The notes under the pieces: generated by a model
Told to the model about the DNA's origin: nothing
The model's input: only the letters and a program-made list of their open reading frames with translations
Database searches by the model: none
NCBI RefSeq assembly: GCF_020166435.1
Contig: NZ_JAINZP010000019.1
Location: forward strand, 19,680-83,679
Length of the DNA stretch: 64,000 nt
From: Pectobacterium versatile
GTDB lineage: Bacteria > Pseudomonadota > Gammaproteobacteria > Enterobacterales > Enterobacteriaceae
Reading direction: 5' to 3'
Position numbers and translations under genes: made by a program
Part shown: one piece after another, positions 1 through 8,808 of the stretch
Position numbering within the stretch: position 1 is the stretch's first letter
Layout: each line of letters opens with the position of its first letter

Positions 1-535
1 TGCGGGACATCGCCTGTGTTGACGTCGTCAGCATCGCTGTCTGAATCACGCTGGCATATTCAATGCTCTGCATAATCTGCTGATGTTGGCGCAGGTGCAT
101 ATCGGAGACGGCCTTGATCAGATCGATGCCGAGCCCGATACCGATATAACGCCCGTTCTCGGTGATCATAAAGCCGTCCGTCAGCGATTTATCACCGGTA
201 ATCACCGTTTGATCGGCAACGTCGTTCAACGACGCCAGCGCATCGACAATCAGTGGGTTTTTATCCATAAACGCGATGCAGCTCTTTTTGTCGTACAGTT
301 CGCGATAAAAAGGCCGGGACATCTGTGAGAGAAAAATATGGCGGTTGATTAAGCCGAAAGGGCGTCCATCCTCAACAACAGGCAGGCTGACCCACTCTTT
401 ATTCTTGCTGAATAATTGCAATACGGTGGCGTTGTCGGTGTTAGGAGAAACGTCCGGCAGAGGAATGCAAAGATCTCGCGCCACCGGTGTACCCCGGAGG
501 AGTGGTCGGGCGCAAGGAACAGGCATGGCGGTCAT
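1..535 (-). CDS. CBS-domain signalling protein, C-terminal part outside window
   Basis: Only the first 178 residues are inside the window; the gene continues past the left edge. I start it at 535, although an ATG at 526 is also possible and no strong ribosome site separates them. Residues about 15-125 look like a pair of CBS modules: PVVEDGRPFGLINR and FMITENGRYIGIGLGIDL are typical CBS strand-turn motifs, which in the family bind adenine nucleotides and control a downstream domain. The following QSIEYASVIQTAML resembles the helix that leads into SpoIIE/PP2C-type phosphatase domains, so a CBS-regulated signalling phosphatase is my best guess. The output domain itself cannot be seen, so GGDEF or another output remains possible. 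Confidence 0.6.
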   Translation of the reverse strand, partial: MTAMPVPCARPLLRGTPVARDLCIPLPDVSPNTDNATVLQLFSKNKEWVSLPVVEDGRPFGLINRHIFLSQMSRPFYRELYDKKSCIAFMDKNPLIVDALASLNDVADQTVITGDKSLTDGFMITENGRYIGIGLGIDLIKAVSDMHLRQHQQIMQSIEYASVIQTAMLTTSTQAMSR

Positions 536-601
536 GGTTAATCTTTGGGCGTATTTATCTTTAAGTCAAAATACCTGCCCTTGATGACCAAATGATGACA
601 G

Positions 602-724
602 CCCCCGTCATACTTCAAGCCGCAGGTGCGTTGGCTTCCCTTACTCACCCCAGTCACTTACTGGTGTAAGCTCCTGGGGATTCGCGCGGTTGCCGCCTTC
701 CTGCAACTCGAATTATTTAGGGGG
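602..724. repeat. ERIC element, full size
   Basis: About 123 bp with the ERIC layout: the outer CGTCATACTTCAAG end, the central imperfect palindrome CACCCCAGTCACTTAC...GTAAGCTCCTGGGG, and the closing CTCGAATTATTTAGGG end. The centre matches the classical ERIC-PCR primer core. It lies directly downstream of the hydrolase stop codon and may form part of the 3' end of that transcript. Confidence 0.9.
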
Positions 725-730
725 CTCGTG

Positions 731-1924
731 CTATTGCGTGTGCAGGACGTTGGCCATGATCTGATTTTGCCAGTCGAAATACGGGTTAAAGGTCAGGCGC
801 ACATGGGTTTTGCCATTTTCCACGTATCCCCAGTCGGAATACCACAGCGTGCTGCGATCCTGACAGAGCTTCAGGTCGTTCAGGGGTTGGCCGTTGGCGC
901 AAATGACGATTGCCCCCGTTTTGCCGTATTCCTTATTCTCTGGCGAAAACAGGAGCGACATGTGCGAGAACTGACTGATGCGCCAGTCGGGCAGCGAGCC
1001 TGTCCGCACCAATACGCGCGAAGAATGGATACCGGCAGGGCGATCGCCATACCAGATCAGGCGGCTGCGCGGGTTGGTAAACTGCTTATCGAATGCGTTG
1101 ACAACATAAGCCGTATCGACGACGGAATCATGTTCTGCCAGCACGATTAACACCGGCTTGTCATAAGGCCTTTTGGCGAGCTGTGAGCGCACGCCGCTGC
1201 TGGAATAATAATATTGGGCGAAGCCGTTGGTCGGCACGCGCATATAGCGGGTTGCCAACTGCTGGGGATAGCCGGGGCGCGGCGGCATCAGCCAGTCGGT
1301 AAACACGGATAATACCGGTGCCATGAAGTCGTATTTTTCGTTGGATTTAATCGCGGGGGAGAACAATACCAGCCCTTTGATTTCAGGGTGTTGTAGGGCG
1401 TATTCCAGTACCAGATTTCCCCCAGTGGAAAAGCCGCCTAGGTAAACTTCATCGACCTCTTTGCTGAGTATGGCAGCCTGCTCGGCAACCACGTTGCGCC
1501 AGTCGTCGACGGTGACGTGCAACAGATCTGAGGGGCGTGTGCCATGACCCGGTAGCAACACGGTTCTGACCAGAAAGCCTTGTTCGACCAATTGTGGTGT
1601 CACGTCGGTGAATGAACCCGGCGAGTCACCCAGCCCGTGCACCAGCAAAATCGCTTTACGTGGCTGGCCGATGGGGCGGGCTTCATTCGGCGTATTCCAA
1701 CGTAATTCCAGCTGTTTATCCGTGGTCTGGAAGGCGCGATGCTGTTCTACCCAGCGCGTGGTGTCTTGCTGGTAACGCTCGAATGACGTTTGCCCTAATG
1801 GCGTGATGCCGCGCGGATTGCTATTACATCCCACCATGAAAAATACGCCGATGATGGCGAAAAAACCTGCCACTCCCCGTTGCCAGCCTGTCCACGAAAC
1901 GAACCGGAATACGTCTATTGTCAT
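731..1924 (-). CDS. Lipoprotein alpha/beta hydrolase
   Basis: This is a 397-residue protein with a good AAGGAG site 7 bases before the ATG. An N-terminal hydrophobic stretch (about residues 18-32) ends in FFMVGC, so Cys33 is a plausible lipidation site, after an unusually long n-region. The body is an alpha/beta hydrolase. The oxyanion-type loop HGLGDSPGSF is near residue 96, and the nucleophile elbow GFSTGG puts Ser166 in place. An acidic LAEHDSVVD and a late GIHSSRV supply likely Asp and His partners. The family includes lysophospholipase- and esterase-like enzymes; the substrate cannot be read from sequence. It is divergent from uxuR with 210 bp between, and nothing links it to hexuronate use. 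Confidence 0.75.
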   Translation of the reverse strand: MTIDVFRFVSWTGWQRGVAGFFAIIGVFFMVGCNSNPRGITPLGQTSFERYQQDTTRWVEQHRAFQTTDKQLELRWNTPNEARPIGQPRKAILLVHGLGDSPGSFTDVTPQLVEQGFLVRTVLLPGHGTRPSDLLHVTVDDWRNVVAEQAAILSKEVDEVYLGGFSTGGNLVLEYALQHPEIKGLVLFSPAIKSNEKYDFMAPVLSVFTDWLMPPRPGYPQQLATRYMRVPTNGFAQYYYSSSGVRSQLAKRPYDKPVLIVLAEHDSVVDTAYVVNAFDKQFTNPRSRLIWYGDRPAGIHSSRVLVRTGSLPDWRISQFSHMSLLFSPENKEYGKTGAIVICANGQPLNDLKLCQDRSTLWYSDWGYVENGKTHVRLTFNPYFDWQNQIMANVLHTQ

Positions 1925-2134
1925 TTGTGCTCCTTGCCTGCTGGCAACATCAGTCTGATCGCTAACGGGGTATGGCGTTTCAACAACACTATATCTGAAA
2001 TTATTTATTATGCAGATTGCTCAACGTGCTGCGTTACAAGGCTTCATGTTATACTTCAGACAAATTGGGCGTTTTTTCTGTCTTTTGGTCAGGCCAATAT
2101 TATGATGGCCGATGTTGAATAAAGGGATGGCGGT

Positions 2135-2869
2135 ATGCGTTTATATCAGCAGATTGGCGACAATCTTCGCGCGGAAATTCTGAAGGGAAACTATCAGATT
2201 GGCGACCGCTTGCCTCCCGAGCGTGATATTGCTGAAACCTACAACGTCAGCCGCAGCGTGGTGCGTGAAGCCCTGATCATGCTGGAGCTGGAAAAGCTGA
2301 TTGAGGTGCGTAAAGGCTCTGGCGTTTATGTCATGCAACTGCCGAGCGCGCAGGGAAAAGACAGCGTGGTGGACAGCGGCTATGGCCCCTTCGAGCTGAT
2401 GCAGGCGCGTCAGCTGCTGGAAGGCGAAGTCGCGGCGTTTGCCGCGATGCAGGCGACCAAGAGCGACATCGTGAAAATGCGGCAGGCCATTGAACAAGAA
2501 CGGGCGTCGCTTGAGAACGGCAGCGTGGATGAAAGCGCCGATGAGCAATTCCACTGCCTGCTGGCGCAGTCTACCCAAAACAGCGTCTTAGCCAACATGG
2601 TGTATGAGGTGTGGCAGGCGCGTAAACGCAGCCCAATGTGGCAGGGCATTCACTCCCATACCGATGATTTCAGCTATCAGCGCCAGTGGCTGGACGATCA
2701 TGAACAAATCCTGCGTGCCGTGTCTCGTCGTGATGTGAACATGGCGCGTCAGGCAATGTGGCAGCATCTGGAAAACGTAAAAATCAAACTGCTGGAAATC
2801 TCGAACGTGGACGATCCGGCCTTCGACGGCTACCTGTTCGAGTCTGTTCCCTCACGTCTGGAATCCTGA
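2135..2869 (+). CDS. uxuR: Hexuronate-pathway repressor UxuR (GntR/FadR family)
   Basis: This is a 244-residue GntR-family regulator. The winged helix occupies about residues 3-70 (GDRLPPERDIAETYNVSRSVVREAL), and an all-alpha FCD effector domain follows. The C-terminal stretch with MWQHLENVK and SNVDDPAFDGYLF is closer to E. coli UxuR than to ExuR as I recall them, so I call UxuR. The family represses glucuronate/galacturonate genes and releases DNA on binding fructuronate-type inducers. It sits 411 bp upstream of uxuA in the same orientation, with an ERIC element directly behind the stop. A predicted operator of the right shape lies in front of uxuA at 3155-3170. ExuR-like specificity is the main alternative. 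Confidence 0.85.
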   Translation: MRLYQQIGDNLRAEILKGNYQIGDRLPPERDIAETYNVSRSVVREALIMLELEKLIEVRKGSGVYVMQLPSAQGKDSVVDSGYGPFELMQARQLLEGEVAAFAAMQATKSDIVKMRQAIEQERASLENGSVDESADEQFHCLLAQSTQNSVLANMVYEVWQARKRSPMWQGIHSHTDDFSYQRQWLDDHEQILRAVSRRDVNMARQAMWQHLENVKIKLLEISNVDDPAFDGYLFESVPSRLES

Positions 2870-2878
2870 TTCCCCCTG

Positions 2879-3005
<127 letters not shown>

Positions 3006-3280
3006 CGTTCCTTGCTCTGTAACTTTTCTCTCCGGCATCGCATTGGTGTACGGAGAGGAAATATATCAGACCAAATAATCCGTTTCTGACTTTTCTCCTC
3101 ACTATTTCAGCCTGATTATGCATGTTGTTAGTCCAAAATTCGGATTTTTTGTGTAATTGGTCAATCAATTCGTGAGTTTCGTTTGACAGCCTGTGTCGGT
3201 GAGGTAGGCTTTTCCTTATTTATTGATGAAAGAAAGTGACGAAAACAACTCTCTCACTTGGCGAAAAAAGGTAACTCAAT
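3006..3280. other. uxuA upstream region
   Basis: With the ERIC copy before it, this forms a 411-bp gene-free stretch between uxuR and uxuA. The only element I can name is the UxuR-like palindrome at 3155-3170. A ribosome site (AAGGTAA) precedes the uxuA ATG. No convincing terminator follows uxuR, so read-through from uxuR is possible, but a separate uxuA promoter near the operator is more likely. Confidence 0.5.
3155..3170. promoter_or_regulatory. Predicted UxuR/ExuR operator upstream of uxuA
   Basis: AATTGGTCAATCAATT is a 7-2-7 palindrome with one mismatch between its arms. It matches the known hexuronate operator form AATTGGT-AT-ACCAATT at 13 of 16 positions. It lies 110 bp before the uxuA ATG and fits repression of uxuA by the adjacent regulator. 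Confidence 0.55.
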
Positions 3281-4477
3281 ATGGAACAAACCTGGCGTTG
3301 GTACGGCCCGAACGATCCTGTCTCACTGGATGATGTTCGGCAAGCTGGAGCGACCGGTGTGGTGACGGCGTTGCACCACATCCCGAATGGCGAAATCTGG
3401 TCGGTTGAAGAGATTGAAAAGCGCAAAGCGGAATTGAAAGCGAAAGGGCTGGTGTGGTCGGTAGTAGAAAGCGTGCCGGTTCATGAAGAGATCAAAACGC
3501 AGACGGGGAATTATCAGCAGCATATTGCCAATTATCAGCAATCGCTGCGTAACCTGGCGCAGTGCGGCATTGATACGGTGTGCTATAACTTCATGCCCGT
3601 GCTGGACTGGACGCGAACCGATCTGGAATATGTGCTGCCGGATGGCGCAAAGGCGCTGCGTTTCGATCATATCGCCTTTGCGGCTTTTGAACTGCATATC
3701 CTGAAGCGTCACGATGCTGAAAAAGATTATACGGCGGATGAACAGGCACAGGCTGCCGACTACTTCCGTGCGATGAGCGAAGAGGATATCGCGCGCCTGA
3801 CGGGCAACATTATCGCCGGACTGCCGGGCTCTGAAGAGGGCTATACGCTGGAGCAATTCCGTGGCCGTCTGGCGGAATATGATGGTATCGACCATGCGAA
3901 ACTCCGTGAGCACCTTGGGCATTTCCTCCGTGAGATTGTGCCCGTTGCGGAAGCTGTTGGCCTCCGCCTTGCCATTCACCCTGACGATCCACCACGCCCG
4001 ATCCTGGGGCTGCCGCGTGTGATGTCCACGATTGACGACATGCGCTGGCTGAAACAGACGGTCGATAGCCTTCATAACGGCTTTACCTTCTGCACAGGAT
4101 CGTACGGCGTACGTGCCGATAACGATCTGGTGACGATGCTGGAAACGTTCGGCGATCGCGTGCATTTCACCCATCTGCGTGCAACCTGTCGGGAAGACAA
4201 TCCCAACTCGTTCCATGAAGGGGCGCATTTGCAGGGGGATGTGGATATGGTGGCGATTATCAAGGCCATTCTGGCGGAAGAGCTGCGGCGTCAGAAGGCG
4301 GGCGATCGCCGTCCGATTCCCATGCGCCCGGATCACGGACATCAGATGCTGGACGATCTGAAAAAGAAAACTAATCCCGGCTACTCGGCAATCGGGCGCT
4401 TGAAAGGGCTGGCGGAACTGCGTGGTGTCGAGCTGGCGCTGAAGCGCACGCTGTTTACCGAATTGCAGCAAGGATGA
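3281..4477 (+). CDS. uxuA: Mannonate dehydratase
   Basis: A 398-residue cytoplasmic enzyme that removes water from D-mannonate to give 2-keto-3-deoxygluconate, the step that carries glucuronate into the KDG pathway. Family hallmarks run along the sequence: [14 protein letters not shown] near residue 100, HPDDPP near 233, CTGSYG near 270, HLR and [13 protein letters not shown] near 297-320, and RPDHGHQM near 348. These include the metal-binding His/Cys/Asp positions. Length agrees with E. coli UxuA (394). The start has a good AAGGTAA site. In a pectin degrader this step sits downstream of the extracellular pectinases encoded just to the right. The uxuB partner is not in the window. Confidence 0.96.
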   Translation: MEQTWRWYGPNDPVSLDDVRQAGATGVVTALHHIPNGEIWSVEEIEKRKAELKAKGLVWSVVESVPVHEEIKTQTGNYQQHIANYQQSLRNLAQCGIDTVCYNFMPVLDWTRTDLEYVLPDGAKALRFDHIAFAAFELHILKRHDAEKDYTADEQAQAADYFRAMSEEDIARLTGNIIAGLPGSEEGYTLEQFRGRLAEYDGIDHAKLREHLGHFLREIVPVAEAVGLRLAIHPDDPPRPILGLPRVMSTIDDMRWLKQTVDSLHNGFTFCTGSYGVRADNDLVTMLETFGDRVHFTHLRATCREDNPNSFHEGAHLQGDVDMVAIIKAILAEELRRQKAGDRRPIPMRPDHGHQMLDDLKKKTNPGYSAIGRLKGLAELRGVELALKRTLFTELQQG

Positions 4478-4486
4478 TGAAATGAA

Positions 4487-4514
4487 ACAGACCGTGCTTG
4501 ATAGCACGGTCTGT
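4487..4514 (+). terminator. Stem-loop after uxuA
   Basis: A perfect 11-bp inverted repeat (ACAGACCGTGC / GCACGGTCTGT) with a 6-nt loop begins 9 bases after the uxuA stop. There is no real T-run behind it on the plus strand, so it may protect or end the transcript only weakly. Confidence 0.55.
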
Positions 4515-4555
4515 TGAAGATGGATGCGTCAGGACTCCAGAGGAGGTATTAATTT

Positions 4556-4682
<127 letters not shown>

Positions 4683-4703
4683 GTGTGAATTCTGCTGGCA
4701 GAA

Positions 4704-5747
4704 TTACAGCGGCTTAACGTTTGAACGGCTGACTTTGCAGTTCTTGGTATCCCAGAACTCTCCGTATTTATCGGACTTTCCTTTCCCTTTTTCTACACCG
4801 TTAAACTCTTCACAAACCGCTGGTTTACCTGCTTTGTAGTTTTTAATACGCAGATCGCGAATGTCAGCGACATCGTTAAAGTTACGGTTTACGCCAGCAA
4901 TGCTGTCGATGGTGCCGTCAACGGTTGCGCTGATGATGGTGAGGTTACGTGGGCCGCCGTTGTTGGTGCAGTCGCCGCAAGAGCGCCACAGTTTGCCGTG
5001 TTGCCCAGTCAGGGTGAAGTTACCTTGAACGATCGTGTGGCTGTTTTTGGCATTCTGTTGCAGCACTTTGTCCGGCTTACCGCCAGGGCCATTGGTGGTG
5101 TTATGTGCCACACCGCCGACGATGGTCATGGTTTTGCCGTTGTTGGTTGCTGCATCTTCACAGATGTCTTCCCAGATCACGTTTTCAATACGGCAGTCGC
5201 CGCTTGCGCAGTGGATGCCGTCAGAACCGCCTTTTGCCGAGATGCGCAGGTTCTTGATACTCGCGTTTTCCAGCGTGATAACAGGAGGTTGCTTATCACT
5301 GTCACCGCTACAGCTCAGACCCAGAGTAATCCCACCGCAGTCGACAGATTTGTTTTTGATTACCGCACCAGCTTTACATTCAGGGCTTGCTGCCTTAAGC
5401 GGCGCTGCACGCAATGGTGCAGGGGCCGTCTGTGCTGCGTTAGATTTCTGGACATTACTATTACCGCTAACAGTATCTACCCAATACCAATATTCCGACT
5501 GAGGATTGGCGGTTAAATCCGTAAAGGTTCTGTCGGTGGAATTGAGTTCTGCAATTTTTTCGCTGCCAGCTTGGTTATTACTGGTGCTGCGATACACATC
5601 CTGGCGAACAACATTGCCTGCATCGGTAGACCAGCTTAAATAGGTGGCATTGTCTTTTTTCAGCAGCATCAGCATGGTGTCAGCAGCTTGAGCCTGAAAA
5701 GTAAAAGCAGCAGTACATAAAAATATCGGTGTTAAATACTTAAACAT
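4704..5747 (-). CDS. pel3: Secreted pectate lyase, polysaccharide lyase family 3
   Basis: This is a 347-residue secreted enzyme. A signal peptide (residues 1-21, ending QAQA) leads into a domain of about 90 residues that resembles fibronectin type III (YLSWSTDAG, VYRSTSNN, YWYWVDTVSG). An Ala/Pro linker then precedes the PL3 catalytic domain from about residue 120. The catalytic part shows the family stretches GSDGIHC, NVIWEDICEDAA, PDKVLQQNAKN and GQHGKLWRSCGDC, with many Cys residues likely in disulfides. It cleaves polygalacturonate by beta-elimination and needs calcium in the family. It is divergent from pehA, the same pairing described for pel-3/peh-1 of E. carotovora. Dickeya PelI has a comparable two-module build. 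Export by the Out type II system is expected from the family. Confidence 0.93.
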   Translation of the reverse strand: MFKYLTPIFLCTAAFTFQAQAADTMLMLLKKDNATYLSWSTDAGNVVRQDVYRSTSNNQAGSEKIAELNSTDRTFTDLTANPQSEYWYWVDTVSGNSNVQKSNAAQTAPAPLRAAPLKAASPECKAGAVIKNKSVDCGGITLGLSCSGDSDKQPPVITLENASIKNLRISAKGGSDGIHCASGDCRIENVIWEDICEDAATNNGKTMTIVGGVAHNTTNGPGGKPDKVLQQNAKNSHTIVQGNFTLTGQHGKLWRSCGDCTNNGGPRNLTIISATVDGTIDSIAGVNRNFNDVADIRDLRIKNYKAGKPAVCEEFNGVEKGKGKSDKYGEFWDTKNCKVSRSNVKPL

Positions 5748-6329
5748 GTGTTTTTCCTTGTAAATTAAACGGATATTTTTCTCTTTATTTATTCCAAATA
5801 AAGAGGGAGTCCTAACGCATCGGAGGGGATTATATAATAGACAAAATAAAATAAATAATAATTACGTGTGATTTTTTGATATTAATTCGATTATTTAATT
5901 TACCCTGTGATTATTTTATATTTAATTTTATCATTTATTGATTATTTTTTATTTAATAATTTATTATATAATTGATAAATATCATGGAGATTCTTATTAC
6001 AAATAAGAAAAATGAATGAATGCTGTGAAGAGGAGAAAAGCTTACCACCCGCTGGCTTCTACGCATGACTGGATTCGTTTTGTTTCCACGTTTCGTTGAT
6101 GCTTCATTTAAATTTCTGGTGATATTTTAACCATGCGTAAAGTTAGATGCTTTCCGAATAAGTATTGGAATAATTTTATGTAAATGGACTTTTTATTAAT
6201 CTACATAGGCATGTGCGACAATTTTTAGTTTCTATAAAGGAATTTTATTTTTCTTATTAAGCAAAATGAAAGCGTAATAGCCTTTTTGGGGCAGAAGAAT
6301 TGTGGATGTTTATAAAGGTAAGGTTTGAC
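5748..6329. other. AT-rich divergent control region between pel3 and pehA
   Basis: About 580 bp, very rich in A and T, between two divergent virulence genes. It must hold both promoters, but I see no clear consensus -35/-10 pair and no good KdgR box. Such AT-rich control DNA in enterobacteria is typically bound by H-NS; that is inference here. A purine-rich leader (AAAGGTAAGG) precedes pehA. Confidence 0.6.
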
Positions 6330-7538
6330 ATGGAATATCAATCAGGCAAGCGAGTTTTATCATTATCACTGGGGCTTATCGGTTTGTTTAGCGCATCGGT
6401 ATTTGCCTCTGATTCTCGAACGGTGAGTGAACCGAAAGCACCATCCTCCTGCACGGTACTGAAAGCTGACAACAGCACGGCGACCAGTGCGATTCAAAAA
6501 GCGCTGAAGAATTGTGGACAAGGAAAAGCCGTAAGGTTGAGCGCAGGGAGTTCATCCGTTTTTCTGAGTGGCCCGCTTTCTCTACCTTCTGGCGTGAGCT
6601 TATTAATCGACAAAGGGGTAACCCTACGTGCTGTGAATAATGCCAAGTCTTTTGAAAATGCCCCCTCATCCTGTGGCGTGGTCGATAAGAATGGCAAAGG
6701 CTGCGATGCGTTTATTACCGCCACAAGCACGACGAATAGCGGAATTTATGGGCCGGGCACTATTGATGGGCAGGGTGGGGTGAAGCTCCAGGATAAAAAA
6801 GTGAGCTGGTGGGATCTGGCTGCTGATGCCAAAGTGAAAAAGTTAAAACAGAACACCCCCCGGCTGATTCAGATTAATAAGAGCAAGAATTTCACGCTGT
6901 ATAACGTTTCATTAATTAACTCCCCGAACTTCCATGTGGTGTTCAGCGATGGTGATGGCTTCACCGCGTGGAAAACCACGATCAAAACGCCGTCCACCGC
7001 CAGAAACACCGACGGTATCGATCCGATGTCGTCAAAGAACATCACCATTGCCCACAGTAATATTTCGACGGGCGACGATAATGTGGCGATAAAAGCCTAT
7101 GAAGGTCGGTCTGATACGCGCAATATTTCCATTTTGCATAATGAATTTGGGACGGGACATGGCATGTCGATCGGTAGCGAAACGATGGGAGTTTATAACG
7201 TGACGGTCGATGATCTGGTTATGACTGGCACCACGAATGGCTTACGTATTAAAAGCGACAAATCAGCAGCCGGCGTTGTCAATGGTGTTCGGTATAGCAA
7301 CGTAGTCATGAAGAATGTGGCGAAACCGATCGTGATTGACACGGTATATGAGAAAAAAGAAGGGAAGCATGTCCCAGACTGGAGCGACATTACGTTTAAG
7401 GATATTACGTCTCAAACCAAAGGTGTGGTGGTGCTGAACGGCGAGAATGCGAAAAAGCCGATAGAAGTGACGATGAAGAACGTCAAACTGACGAGCGACA
7501 GCACATGGCAAATCAAGAACGTCACCGTTAAGAAATAA
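6330..7538 (+). CDS. pehA: Endopolygalacturonase, glycoside hydrolase family 28
   Basis: This is a 402-residue secreted enzyme that hydrolyses the alpha-1,4 bonds of polygalacturonate in plant cell walls. I start at 6330 (MEYQSGKR), not at the upstream ATG at 6300, because this gives the known PehA length and has an AAGG site 7 bases before. A signal peptide ends near ASVFA at residue 26. The right-handed beta-helix carries the GH28 motifs NTDGIDP, GDDNVAIK, GHGMSIGS and RIKSD, which supply the catalytic Asp residues and the active-site His. It is divergent from pel3 and convergent with the type I secretion operon. The sequence agrees closely with my memory of E. carotovora PehA. Confidence 0.97.
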   Translation: MEYQSGKRVLSLSLGLIGLFSASVFASDSRTVSEPKAPSSCTVLKADNSTATSAIQKALKNCGQGKAVRLSAGSSSVFLSGPLSLPSGVSLLIDKGVTLRAVNNAKSFENAPSSCGVVDKNGKGCDAFITATSTTNSGIYGPGTIDGQGGVKLQDKKVSWWDLAADAKVKKLKQNTPRLIQINKSKNFTLYNVSLINSPNFHVVFSDGDGFTAWKTTIKTPSTARNTDGIDPMSSKNITIAHSNISTGDDNVAIKAYEGRSDTRNISILHNEFGTGHGMSIGSETMGVYNVTVDDLVMTGTTNGLRIKSDKSAAGVVNGVRYSNVVMKNVAKPIVIDTVYEKKEGKHVPDWSDITFKDITSQTKGVVVLNGENAKKPIEVTMKNVKLTSDSTWQIKNVTVKK

Positions 7539-7569
7539 CGCAGTGACGAAATCGTTCTGTCATGACAGT

Positions 7570-7592
7570 GCCGCACGGTTACCCCGTGCGGC
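7570..7592. terminator. Shared stem-loop between pehA and the secretion operon
   Basis: GCCGCACGG / CCGTGCGGC, a perfect 9-bp stem with a 5-nt loop, lies between the convergent pehA and hlyD-type genes. The T-run is poor on both sides, but position and stability suit a bidirectional terminator. Confidence 0.6.
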
Positions 7593-7628
7593 GCTGCTGT
7601 TTGTGCACTCGTTGTTCTACGTGCGAGT

Positions 7629-8798
7629 TTACCGCTCTCTGAGCGCTTCATTGACCTTATTCAGCGGTTTAATCAGATAGTCCAGCACGCTTTTTTGGCC
7701 GGTTTTTATCTCCACGCTGGCGACCATACCGGGCACGATGGGGAATTTTCCCCCAGCTTTGTTGGTCAGCTCCGCCTGCGTAGTGCGCACATAGATCCGA
7801 TAATAAAACTGATCGCGCCTGACTTCGTCCTGAAGGGTATCGGGTGACACGCTTTCGACTTCGCCTGTTAAATTGCCGTAGATGGAAGAATCATAGGCGG
7901 TGATTTTTACCGTGGCGGGCAAACCCGGCCGGATATAGGCAATATCGCGTGGGTTGATGCGCGTTTCGATCAGCAACTGATCTTCCAGCGGCACGATTTC
8001 CATCAGCTTGCCGCCCGGTTGCAGCACGCCGCCCACGGTCGTGACCTGAATGTCTTTCACAATCCCTCGTACCGGTGACGTGATGGTGGCGCGCTTTAGC
8101 TGATCGGCTTTCCCGCTGACCACTTCCATCTGCGCTTCCAGATCGGCGTTGTTTTTGACCTGTTCTTCCCGCGCCCGTACGGCGTATTGGTTGTTGGCTT
8201 CGTCGATTTTGCCGCGAATTTCGCTAATCTGGCGGCGTAAGCGGATCACCTCGACGGCGCTGGCGGCACCGCGTTGCACCAGCGGCTCCGTCATCCGCAG
8301 CTCTTGCTCCACCAGCCGCATAGACTGTTGCAGGTTGGCGACGGTTTCATCGCGATTGCGTAAGCGTGATTCGTACAGCTGGCGTTCGCGTGCGGCCAGC
8401 GCGGGTTCCTTCATGGTTTCCGCGCTGAATTTTAGCGGTGCGCCGCTGAGCTCGGCGTGCAGACGTTCGGCGGACGCCCGCAGCGTCTGCACGCGGGAGA
8501 AGGCTTCGCCGTAGACGGACTGGAAGCGGTTGATGTCCAACTGCGCCAGCACCTGCCCCTTCTCAACAACGTTACCTTGTTGCACATAGATCTGGCCGAT
8601 AATCCCGCCGTCCAGGCTTTCAATCACCTGTGCGCGGGTCGACGGCGTCACCTTACCGCTCCCGACGGAAACCTCATCCAGCACGGCGAAGGTGGCCCAG
8701 ATAAAAAATACGATTAGCCCCAGCAGGCTGAGCCAGATAATAACGGATACGCGTCGACCCTGGCGCTTCAGGTCATCATGGATCGTGATGCTACTCAT
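7629..8798 (-). CDS. Type I secretion periplasmic adaptor, HlyD family
   Basis: This is a 389-residue membrane-fusion protein. One transmembrane segment (about residues 18-40) is followed by an N-terminal lipoyl half (GGIIGQIYVQQGNVVEKGQVLA), a long alpha-helical hairpin (about 95-230, rich in Glu/Gln/Arg), and the second lipoyl half with SPVRGIVKDIQV. A beta-barrel ends in KPLNKVNEALRER. It bridges the inner-membrane ABC exporter and the TolC-type channel. Its start is 10 bp behind the stop of the exporter gene, so the two are surely co-transcribed. It is the last gene of the order adhesin, adhesin, TolC, ABC, HlyD, which makes the two adhesins its obvious cargo. Confidence 0.93.
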   Translation of the reverse strand: MSSITIHDDLKRQGRRVSVIIWLSLLGLIVFFIWATFAVLDEVSVGSGKVTPSTRAQVIESLDGGIIGQIYVQQGNVVEKGQVLAQLDINRFQSVYGEAFSRVQTLRASAERLHAELSGAPLKFSAETMKEPALAARERQLYESRLRNRDETVANLQQSMRLVEQELRMTEPLVQRGAASAVEVIRLRRQISEIRGKIDEANNQYAVRAREEQVKNNADLEAQMEVVSGKADQLKRATITSPVRGIVKDIQVTTVGGVLQPGGKLMEIVPLEDQLLIETRINPRDIAYIRPGLPATVKITAYDSSIYGNLTGEVESVSPDTLQDEVRRDQFYYRIYVRTTQAELTNKAGGKFPIVPGMVASVEIKTGQKSVLDYLIKPLNKVNEALRER

Positions 8799-8808
8799 TG
8801 TGTTCCCC

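Noticed and set aside
2085..2097. TTGGTCAGGCCAA as a UxuR autoregulatory operator
   Set aside because: Centre spacing is one base longer than the known operator, and the arms are short; support is too weak for a feature.
3323..4507. 394-codon minus-strand frame opposite uxuA
   Set aside because: It is a shadow of uxuA; the plus strand carries the complete conserved enzyme and the antisense product resembles nothing known.
5748..6329. KdgR boxes for pel3 and pehA
   Set aside because: No stretch fits the KdgR palindrome well on both arms; only half-matches such as AATGAAAGCG near 6265 were seen.
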